Positions 1-7,239 of a DNA stretch of 17,369 bases are shown here, one piece after another; the first letter of the stretch is position 1; the number at the start of each line of letters is the position of its first letter. The notes under the pieces were generated by a model. That model made no database searches. It was not told the DNA's origin and worked only from the letters and a program-made list of their open reading frames with translations. A program made the position numbers and the translations under genes. Source of the stretch: Phoronis ovalis. Its lineage: Eukaryota > Phoronida > Phoronidae. Location: NCBI GenBank assembly GCA_028565635.1, contig JAOXYB010017209.1:1451-18819 (forward strand), written 5' to 3'.

Positions 1-241
1 TGACAAGACTACATTCTTTACTGACAAATTGTATTTATACTAAAGATGGCATAAACAATTAAAGTTTGCATTCTGATAAAAAATTGATAAAAATGAAAGT
101 CAAACCTAATCACTAACAATTTATTAAAACTATTTTTGACAAGATTGCCACTCACTGAACTGTTTGATCTGATGACATTTAGCCAGCTACTTCATGTTAT
201 CAAAGAGTTTTTGAGTAATGTCAAACTGATAAACCACTTAC

Positions 242-2173
242 ATGGCAATATATCCTTGTAACGATTTTTCTTCCTATTTTCATCATTCTGTCCAGCTGTG
301 GTAGCATAATTAACATTGTCTAATCTTAATTCAGCACTTTGTTGTTTTAATTCCTACAAAGAGACAGAACACTTTAGTAAAACATTTACGTAAGATTTCT
401 AAAAAATTAAGACTCATTGTAACGAAGAGTGGCATTAAATTTAAAATGTGAAACCATGCTACTTATATAAGCCCTGTGTGCACACACAATCGCAACGAAA
501 ATAATAGCCAGAAAGAAATCTTGCAAAGCGAATCTCGATTATGATTGTTCGCACACTATAAAATTCAATCACGATTGAAACGTTTATCCCAGATCAATAG
601 ATTGACATATATGCTGTACGTGCAACATTTTGTTTACATCAGTTTCATGTGCAGAATTAAGAACTTGTCATCGTACTCATGCATTTCATCATACAAAAAT
701 CATAGATTAACAGTGGTAAGATGTCACAAAGTAAAGATAAAATGTAAGGTAATATTAGGAGAAGCAGGGTAATTTTCTCTTGTTATTGTTGCTTTTCTTG
801 TAAACATCCTTAGCTTAGTAGGCCCGGGGGATACTTAAGGTTTTTTGACTACGGGGATGTGCCGCCCAACCCAAACCAAAATTTTAGCTTGTGGTAGCAC
901 ACCTAATCCAAATTTTTTGAAATTTTAGGGTAACAATCTAAATTTTGTGAAATATAAGGGTAGCAATCCAAAATTTTAAAATATTTGAGTATAGCAATTC
1001 ATTTTTACATAAACTGACTGATACAAACCAAAGCTCAACATTTATTTATGGATACAAACCTAAAATTAATCCAAATTATTTGCTGTAAGCAGTGGGTACC
1101 AATCCAAATTTTTGAATATCTTTACAGTAGCAATCAAAAAAATACAGTAAGAAGTATATACAATCCAAAATTTTCAACTGGGCTGCACATGACCTCCACC
1201 AAAAAATAACTCGAGTACCTCCCCTGGTTAGTAGGGCTGTCTTTTATCAATTGCATAGAGACATCCACCAAATAGCCAGATGTTGAGGAAATAGATAGAT
1301 AAATGAGGAAATACATTTCTTTTAAGACGTTTTTTACAGATAAAATTTATCGGAAACACTTTGACAAGCAATCATTATACCACTCTAGTATAATTTTAAT
1401 TTGTTCTTACAGACTTCGTGAAAAGAACGACTGTCACAGTTTTTCCTGACATTATGTACTAAGTTTAATATACTAATGCAATACAAACAACATCCCGGTA
1501 AAGATACCATATTAACTCAGACCTGATTAGTTATCAAATAGTCTGTATCATGTACTGAGCTGACATATTCAAACAATAAATAATCTTTGAACTGGATGAT
1601 TAAGGTCGAGTAACTTTAGGATAAGACATTCCTTTTCACTATTGTTACATATCTTAACACAGCCAACAATATTTATACTCTTTAAAACAAATTATGACAT
1701 AATAAATGCACTCCAAATTAAATTTTCATTTGTTTATCAAAATCAGAGATTGTTTTGTATTTTTTAGAAATGTTTACTCTTATGATTATATGATTACCTC
1801 TATTATATAAATAATCAGCTTATTAATATTATAATATTTATTTACATGTCTAACAAATTATTAACATCAATCAAATCGAAAGTGGCTATCTTAAAAAAAT
1901 TCAAGCACACTAAAACAGGCAAATTTACATATCTGTATCATGATGCTTTGTAAATCTGTTTTGTAACTCTCGTGAAACTGAAAGTACAGAAAAATTGAAA
2001 GAACTCTGTTTTAGTCTGTATCAGAACTTAAAAATTCGCACAGAAAATGAGAAATATAAACACAATTTTTTTACCGTAAATTCTCTGTAAAATCCGTCCT
2101 CTCCATAGTAATCTTCATCAGCCAGCTGTCTAACATGGTCCAAAAATGTTTCTAAATATTCACTGATCGGCAT
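242..2173 (-). CDS. PTPN12-like: PTP-PEST-type protein tyrosine phosphatase, N-terminal part (partial gene)
   Basis: Two coding exons are seen on the minus strand: exon 1 at 2173-2075 (33 codons, phase 0, donor ACG|gtaaaa) and exon 2 at 353-242 (37 codons plus 1 nt, acceptor tttgtag, donor CAT|gtaagt). Joined, they encode about 70 residues beginning MPISEYLETF and ending in NRKKNRYKDILP. The KNRYKDILP segment is the conserved phosphotyrosine-recognition-loop region at the start of classical PTP domains. The short acidic N-terminal helix before it, with the spacing EF-(11 residues)-NY, resembles PTPN12/PTPN22/PTPN18. These are cytosolic phosphatases that bind adaptor proteins through C-terminal proline-rich tails. 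The catalytic HCSAGxGR loop is not in this window because the gene runs off the left edge. The 5' UTR contains a start-stop ATGTAA about 32 nt upstream of the ATG. It is divergent from CDPF1. Family assignment is good; the exact paralogue is not resolved. Confidence 0.85.
354..2074 (-). other. Intron 1 of the PTP-PEST-type gene
   Basis: This 1.72 kb intron lies between the two phosphatase exons. It holds transposable element copy A (823-1227). The remainder is AT-rich and I see no exon, RNA gene or strong motif in it. The short open frames here are not supported as genes: one minus-strand frame around 1134-1316 runs across the right end of element A. Confidence 0.7.
823..1227 (+). mobile_element. 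Family I G-run TIR element, copy A
   Basis: A 405-bp non-autonomous element. The left end is CCCGGGGGATACTTAAGG and the right end reads, on the minus strand, CCAGGGGAGGTACTCGAG, giving imperfect terminal inverted repeats. It is flanked by a perfect 8-bp direct repeat TTAGTAGG (815-822 and 1228-1235), read as the target-site duplication. The interior consists of degenerate units of about 30 bp built on GGTAGCAATCCAAATTTT followed by a GAAATATAAG-like segment. It has no coding capacity. The same family occurs in copies B and C in the RYBP gene. An 8-bp duplication fits hAT, P or Merlin-type DNA transposons; the superfamily is not determined. Confidence 0.8.
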
Positions 2174-2328
2174 TGTGTATTTAATGTGTCAGATTATTAC
2201 ATATTTAAAGTTCCACTTAACTTTCCCGACGAGGAAGTCTAACTTTCAGGAATCACGTTTATACGATAGTCTACGAGAGTCTCGGGTTATGAGTTTTATG
2301 GTTTTCAAAATTAGAGAACTTCAAATCG
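2174..2328. promoter_or_regulatory. Shared divergent promoter, PTP-PEST-like / CDPF1
   Basis: Only 155 bp separate the two start codons, so both 5' UTRs and the promoter must lie here unless upstream non-coding exons exist. Visible motifs are an ETS-type core AGGAAGT (2232-2238) and an 11-bp palindrome CGAGAGTCTCG (2274-2284). No TATA box stands out. The duplicated segment to the right (from 2290) does not include these motifs, so only the left copy of CDPF1 exon 1 abuts this promoter. Confidence 0.6.
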
Positions 2329-2351
2329 ATGGCTATGTTGGAAGCAGATGA
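2289..2351 (+). promoter_or_regulatory. Upstream ORF overlapping the CDPF1 start codon
   Basis: An ATG at 2289, 40 nt before the CDPF1 ATG, opens a 20-codon frame shifted relative to the main frame and stopping at TGA 2349-2351, inside the CDPF1 coding region. If the transcript begins upstream of 2289, this overlapping uORF would lower initiation at the main ATG. In the duplicated copy the first ATG is lost (CAGTGAG), but the internal ATG GTT TTC of the same frame (from 2606) remains, so an overlapping uORF is kept there too. The transcription start is unknown. Confidence 0.4.
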
Positions 2352-2871
2352 CACAAAATTAAAGGAAAAACCTAAATTCGTATGTGATCTGTGTAACTTT
2401 AGTGTCAATTATGATTACTTTGGAAATCAACCACCTTTCTTGAAGTCTTTTGTGTAAGTAAAACTCTGAAAAAACCTGCAATAGTGAATGGTCATATTTT
2501 TATGACAGCTGTATCAGTCATTGCATTCAGTGACAGTGTATGTAATTGTAACTTTGTAAGTTTTGTATTAACAGTAGTCAGTACCACTAACAGGCAGTGA
2601 GTTTTATGGTTTTCAAAATTAGAGAACTTCAACTCAATGGCTATGTTAGAAGCAGATGACACAAAATTAAAGGACAAACCTAAATTCGCATGTGATCTGT
2701 GTAACTTTAGTGTCAATTATGATTACTTTGGAAATCAACCACCTTTCTTGAAGTCTTTTGTGTAAGTAAGACTCTGAAAAAAACCTGCAATAGTGCATGG
2801 TCATATTTTTGTGACAGCCGTATCAGTCATTCAGTGTATGTAAGTTTTGTAACAGTACCACTAACAGGCAG
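2290..2871 (+). repeat. Tandem duplication containing CDPF1 coding exon 1
   Basis: Two head-to-tail copies are visible. Unit 1 (2290-2597, 308 bp) and unit 2 (2598-2871, 274 bp) both begin TGAGTTTTATGG and end near CCACTAACAGGCAG. Each contains 39 nt of 5' sequence, the whole 125-nt exon, the GTAAGTA donor and the start of the intron. The exon copies differ at only three positions (one silent, Glu13 to Asp, Val18 to Ala). Downstream of the donor the second unit has lost short blocks, which explains its smaller size. Low exon divergence against indels in the intron part suggests a fairly recent event, or retention of both coding copies. Confidence 0.92.
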
Positions 2872-5212
2872 TGAGGCTGCAGGCAATCCCGCAGACAATT
2901 AGTTTAATATAGTATTAACCACGCAATGTTCCTGCGTAAACCTTAACGTCGGTTAGGGTTCAATCAATTAAGGCTAAAGGTTAGCTAGCAGGCAATATGG
3001 AAGTGAATACCCGGGGTGAATACCCATGGCCACGGGCCATTTTCAAACATGGGTTTTTCAAAAAACTTCTTATAGTTATGCCTTATGGACACTCGACTGG
3101 ACCTCCTATTAGCAAAATTAGTGGTTTTGAAAGAAACAACATCCTTACTCCTTCATCGGCTAGTAATTATATATGCTTAGAAAATTGCCCGGGGGGAACA
3201 CTAGGCATATTGATCTATCGAAGACGAAGTGAAATTTTCATTGACCATCCAAAGAAAATGTCATACCTCTAATAAAAAACACTCCTTTTTGTTAATATTT
3301 TGGGCCATAATCATACCTAGGGATGTCTTGTTCATAAGTTATTTTTGTTGCAAACACGAACATTATTTTTACTAAGGTCAGACTTCTTGAACTGACAATT
3401 TGTCACTAAGGAACTATGCACTTCAATCTGGATTTCACTTGATGGTCTTCATTTCCAAGTGAAGTGCATAGTTCATAATTACAAATCGTCAGTTTGAGAA
3501 ACCTTACGATAAATTAATGCTCGCGCTTACAAAAAATATCTTAGTAGCAAATTAAGCAGTGCTGTATGTAATCTAAAACTGATAGTAAATAGCTATGTTA
3601 TCAGGTTGATTTTTAATGCGGAGATCTACACTTTATTGCCAATGGATTTCTGACATTTTCATCACAATTTAGAATTTAAAAAAACAATTGCTTTGTATGT
3701 TGTAGGGTTCTTGAAGAAGCATACATGATGAAAGATCCATTTTCCGAACACAAGAAAGTGATTTTATTAGGATCTCATTGTAGCCTGTGTCAGAAAGTTG
3801 TATGTGTTTCATTGGTAGGAGTTTTACATGCTTTTAAAATACCTTTAGTGTTTTGCTTTGGAAAAAATCCCCTGTAGATCTGTCTGTTCTTTATAGCCAG
3901 AATGGCATTATCTAAATTATTTATTAATACACTTCCTTGTCAGAAATTCATAAACACTCAGTTTGTAATTGTTACTCAACAGGGGTACAGTTTGATGATG
4001 GATTGTGCATTCACTATTGCTGGACAGCAAAACCAGGACGTTACTCATTCACAGTGACTGTATATATGTTCCGCCCCTTTTCGGCCTCCATTTTTACTAT
4101 GGGGTATCTTTTTCTTGTTTATTTTACATTTTTTACCATGGAGTGTGCTTTTTACAAATAAATTTTAACCATGGAGTATATGTGACCAGGATTTTGTTTA
4201 GTGTTTTTATTATAGTGTGCACATTGGGTTTGTATGTTTAGGATTTTTTTTTTGCGATGAGGTGTATTTTTAGCAAATAAATTATTACAATAGAGTATGT
4301 TTCTGAATGCAGTTTTTACCATGGGGAAAGTGTTTTTTCACCTTGGGCTTCGCACCCTTCCCAAGTTTTTATCCATATACCCCCAGAGATCACCACTACT
4401 TCCACAGCATGTATATATAGGGTAATACTGTTGGATATGGACCTCACCAGTGTAACAAAGAAGTCATCTACAGTCTATGCTATTGTGCTCAGAAACCCTG
4501 CTACCATCTGGGGAATTGAATCCATAACAGTTTCTTAAATGTGGTTTAATGGGCGAAAGCCCTCAAAAACTGAGTCGGTCATTTGGTTTTAATTTAAAAA
4601 AAAATTGTTTAATGGGCAAAAGCCGTTAAAAATAAAGTCTGTTGCACTTTTTTTTAGTGTTAAAAGAAAAAACATATTTTCAATCGGACAACACCGCAAG
4701 AATTTGGGTTTTTCTGTTTTCTGATTTTTTTGCAATAAAATAAATTAAAAAAAAAATTAAATGCCGAATTTGTCGAGCCCGTTAAACAATTTTCTTTTTG
4801 GTCTCGCCTTACCTCCTGTTAATCTTCGTGAATATTTTACATTTGACTATTTTTTGCCAACATCTTGCTGGAACCTTACTGCTTCTATATGTCAAAAAAT
4901 AAGAATACTAGTGAATACTAAATTAATTTTATTTTTCAGAAGTGTAGTATATTTTATACCAGAAGATTTTGTTTACCATGCGTGTTATCAAATTTAGATG
5001 AATTTCCTGATGAAATAAAACAGGTTTGTAAAATATTCCAATTTGCAAAGATTGAAATATCTTATGTGTAGGGTCATCAAATAGATCTGAGTGGTGTTAG
5101 TTTCAAAATAGCGAACACTAAGGTTTTGTTGAAAACTTCCAATGCTTATAATCAACTATACTATCACATTTTACAGGAACTAAGCCGTACCACCAGTTTT
5201 GATACAAGCTAA
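2329..5212 (+). CDS. CDPF1: Cysteine-rich DPF-motif protein (CDPF1 homologue), complete
   Basis: Four coding exons join in frame: 2329-2453, 3706-3814, 4940-5023 and 5177-5212 (TAA), giving 117 aa. Donors and acceptors are all GT-AG (GT|gtaagt, ttgtag|GG, TTG|gtagga, ttcag|AAG, CAG|gtttgt, ttacag|GAA). The product has a CDLC pair (Cys19, Cys22), the family-defining KDPF motif (residues 51-54), a CSLC pair (67, 70), Cys75, Cys80 and a CLPC pair (89, 92). This is the spacing of CDPF1 (human C22orf40), a small protein of unknown function whose eight cysteines probably bind zinc. The DNA around exon 1 is duplicated (see 2290-2871). Intron 2 carries transposon copy D. It faces RYBP tail to tail. 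Identification is confident; function is not known for the family. Confidence 0.9.
2637..2761 (+). CDS. CDPF1: Second copy of CDPF1 exon 1 (candidate alternative first exon)
   Basis: This is an intact duplicate of coding exon 1: ATG at 2637, open through 41 codons plus 2 nt, with a good donor at 2762 (GT|gtaagt). Joined to exon 2 (3706) it would encode the same protein with Asp13 and Ala18, keeping the CDLC pair. It lies inside intron 1 of the standard model. I tested three upstream AG acceptors for use as an internal exon (after AACAG, GGCAG and GTGAG); all three hit an in-frame stop soon after joining. It can therefore serve as an alternative first exon but not as an added coding exon through these sites. 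Expression is unknown. Confidence 0.5.
2872..3705 (+). other. Remainder of CDPF1 intron 1
   Basis: After the duplicated units the intron holds a GC-richer stretch (about 2997-3272) with CCCGGGG and GGGTGAATACCC motifs and a 91-codon open frame. I do not recognise a protein in it and do not consider it coding. A fold-back repeat follows at 3372-3508. The 3' end (3660-3705) supplies the pyrimidine-rich acceptor of exon 2. Confidence 0.6.
3372..3508. repeat. Fold-back (hairpin) repeat in CDPF1 intron 1
   Basis: Long imperfect inverted repeat. The inner arms GAACTATGCACTTC (3411-3424) and GAAGTGCATAGTTC (3461-3474) are perfect over 14 bp. Outer arms 3384-3403 and 3481-3500 pair with about three mismatches in 20, and the stem extends to TAAGGT/ACCTTA at the ends. 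An alternative inner stem TTCACTTG (3434-3441)/CAAGTGAA (3456-3463) shares part of the right arm. The transcript could form an extended hairpin. The size suits a fold-back MITE, but no target-site duplication is evident. Confidence 0.75.
4033..4387 (-). mobile_element. Family II G-run TIR element, copy D
   Basis: Located in CDPF1 intron 2, opposite in orientation to copy E at 11013-11475. Read on the minus strand it starts near CTCTGGGGGTATATGG, continues with AAAAACTTGGGAAGGGTGCG and then several degenerate CC(A/C)TGGTAAAA units (tttaccatgg on the plus strand). It ends with the CCCCTTTTC and TATATA-CAGTGACTG-CATTC blocks that E also has. Ends are degraded: the left boundary (CCAGGA, 4033) is inferred from alignment to E and no target-site duplication is visible. 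The open frames at 3937-4241 come from this sub-repeat sequence. Confidence 0.65.
4541..4640 (+). repeat. Short direct repeat with GGGC-GAAA-GCCC hairpin
   Basis: Two related blocks lie about 63 bp apart: GGTTTAATGGGCGAAAGCCC followed by TCAAAAACTGAGTCGGT, and TGTTTAATGGGCAAAAGCCG followed by TTAAAAATAAAGTCTGT. The first holds a perfect 4-bp stem closed by a GAAA (GNRA-type) tetraloop at 4551-4562; in the second the loop is AAAA and the stem is one pair shorter. This is intronic (CDPF1 intron 2). I cannot tell a structured RNA relic from a decayed tandem repeat. Confidence 0.5.
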
Positions 5213-5811
5213 CTAGATGTTGTGGGGTTAAATGTGACAGGATTAACAATGGAATCTACCAGCGCGACGAGTGACCCATCTTGCAACAAAAAATGAAATC
5301 ATGGACTTGCTCCAAATTACAAAATGGTGAGTTGCGGATATGCAGATGACAGAGGAGAACAATAACCTACATGACAGTGATCAAGTTTGGTGCCAGTACA
5401 CGGACACTGAGTTGGTAATCATTAACATGTGCGATGGGCTAAGACTGTTTGAAACCATCCAACACATGCAAATCTCAGGATTAGCACTTTAAGTTGCATC
5501 AAGGCTGTCCTGCTCAAATATGAAGTGTGTAGGTAGGCACTTTTTTGAGGACACCACCACTGACAATATATAGTTTTATGACTTACTATTTTATGTACAA
5601 GATGGTTAGAAACCCATCAGTATTTGTCTTAAAATTCATCTTATATGCCTCATGTACAACTAACAGCAGGCGTCACTAATTAGACGGAGTTACCAAGATG
5701 TGGACCAATGCAGTGTATGGATAATAAAAAGAAAGCTGTAGACAATTGCTTGGTTTTATATATAAGAGTTTTGTGCAAAGCTTTAATTTCTACATATAAA
5801 TGTATATATAC

Positions 5812-5817
5812 AATAAA
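5812..5817 (+). terminator. Candidate poly(A) signal of CDPF1
   Basis: AATAAA 600 nt after the CDPF1 stop codon, followed by T-rich sequence. Others at 5723-5728 and 5955-5960 are equally canonical, so the site actually used cannot be chosen from sequence alone. Confidence 0.4.
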
Positions 5818-6211
5818 ATTCATTAACACTCTTTTCTATCAATTATGTCAATGGGAGATCAATATTACCTCTGACTATCAAGACCTTTACTTTTATCTCT
5901 ACTTTGTCTATTTATTAATCGATACATTTGCTATGAAAATGTCATATATCTACAAATAAAAGCACCACAATTGGCTTGTTGGCATAAAAGAAATATAAAC
6001 AGGAATTCTGACAAATTTACATAATGCTACTAGCTCCAATATTTTACATTTCTTAAAATAAACAAGCACCTACAATGAAGAAGCACAGAATCAAATTCTT
6101 CATTCAATTCAAAAGTTATGTCAGTAAATGCACATGACAATTGACCTTAATCCTCCAAGGTAAAGTGTGTAAGTGTTCTCATTAAATTCCAAGGGCACTT
6201 ACTTTAGTTTA

Positions 6212-6231
6212 ATCCACCTCAGGAGGTGGAT
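6212..6231. repeat. Perfect 9-bp inverted repeat and neighbouring palindromes
   Basis: ATCCACCTC-AG-GAGGTGGAT is a perfect stem with a 2-nt spacer. Nearby are GTAAGTG/CACTTAC (about 6169-6203), a GCGAT/ATCGC pair (about 6287-6307), and TGTTCTCATTA (6174-6184), which pairs with TAGTGAGAACA (6319-6329) with one mismatch. Together they may mark a decayed fold-back element spanning roughly 6170-6330. The boundary is uncertain. Confidence 0.45.
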
Positions 6232-6417
6232 CGTGCTTATCATTCTAATCACGCTTATCTAAAGCGACCATACTACTCAAACTGAGCGCGATCAGCTGTT
6301 AATCGCGATACAAAAGTGTAGTGAGAACAAGGTTTTAGATAAAAGTTTAATTCTGAAATACAAATTTATAGAACATTAAAACTTTTTTATCAGGTGATAG
6401 GCAGTGCTTGCATCACC

Positions 6418-6660
6418 AAGGGCTGTTCCATTAAAAATTATCTGGGAGGGGTTGCCCTGAATATGCTTGGCTCGTCCCTACTCTAATAATTCTGCCTATT
6501 TTCACCTCCCTCCCATCACAATAAAAAGCTGCCTTGCTTTGCCTATATTGTAAAATTTTCTAACACTCACTGTAACAGAAACTTTAAACAGACCCCCTAC
6601 CACGTTAATCTTAATTACTTTTAGGTGCCCCTTCTGAAAATTGCAAATGGAGCAGCCCTT
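6418..6660. mobile_element. MITE-like element with AAGGGCTG...CAGCCCTT ends
   Basis: A 243-bp segment bounded by inverted repeats: AAGGGCTGTTCCATT at 6418-6432 and AATGGAGCAGCCCTT at 6646-6660 (14 of 15 complementary). Inner sequences GGGAGGGG and CCCCTTCTG extend the similarity. It has no coding capacity. I do not see a convincing target-site duplication at the immediate flanks, so the exact ends may be off. It lies between the convergent genes, possibly within the 3' UTR of RYBP. Confidence 0.65.
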
Positions 6661-7239
6661 AGAAAACATATTTCTTCATAATTGTTAGTTAAATAAAAAT
6701 GGTACACACACATAGTCATACATGAGCAACAGTGATAACAAAATATAACCACCTTACTGTGCACATTGCTTATTTCCATGAACATAGACCAACAACTTCA
6801 TTGTCAGATTTTTTATGCATCTATATTTGACAAAGGCCACCATTGTTTCTAGATGCATTCGTCCTTATGTGAGCGAGACATTACATGAAGTGAGAATCCA
6901 ACTACGTCTATCCAATCAGATGTACTATGTGTGATAATGTCCATAGTTGCTCTTGAATGGGATGTCAAATACCAAAAGCAACCCAGTTCAGGTTGTGACA
7001 GTAAAGTCACTCGTCGATGCAAATTGTAATACTATATACTGCCATTGGTGAGAAACCAAAATTCAACAGTTAAAATTCATATATTTTTTCCCATGTCAAG
7101 AGATTCCAAATTCCACGTAATCACGACAAATGTGTCTGAGAATGACTTGAGAGGTGCTTAAAATGAAAACAATTCTTTGTTGAGTGGCTCAAGTTGAAGG
7201 CAAAGGTTGCGCATAAAAACTTATTGCAATTCTGCACTG

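Larger units (their letters stand above)
5213..7239. other. Intergenic region between convergent CDPF1 and RYBP
   Basis: Contains the 3' UTRs of both convergent genes. Plus-strand polyadenylation candidates AATAAA occur at 5723, 5812 and 5955. For RYBP on the minus strand I find only variant ATTAAA signals (as tttaat near 6209 and 6349) and an AATAAA far away near 5908, so its 3' end is unresolved. A cluster of short palindromes (6170-6330) and a MITE-like element (6418-6660) sit in the middle. The 83-codon frame at 5708-5959 is low-complexity UTR sequence, not a gene. Confidence 0.6.

Noticed and set aside
2637-2761. Copy 2 of CDPF1 exon 1 as an added internal exon
   Set aside because: All three upstream acceptors tried lead to an in-frame stop when joined to copy 1, so only use as a separate first exon remains plausible.
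2951-2960. Telomere-like GGTTAGGGTT
   Set aside because: A single 10-bp occurrence with no array; expected by chance.
2997-3272. 91-codon open frame in CDPF1 intron 1
   Set aside because: No recognisable domain, no paired splice sites placing it in a transcript, and it starts inside repeat-like GC-rich sequence. Not supported as a gene.
3937-4241. Two overlapping frames of 74 and 78 codons
   Set aside because: They fall in degraded element D and have no conserved features; the nearby real CDPF1 exons are in other positions.
5708-5959. 83-codon frame after CDPF1
   Set aside because: AT-rich, Tyr/Ile-rich low-complexity translation overlapping three poly(A) signals, consistent with 3' UTR.
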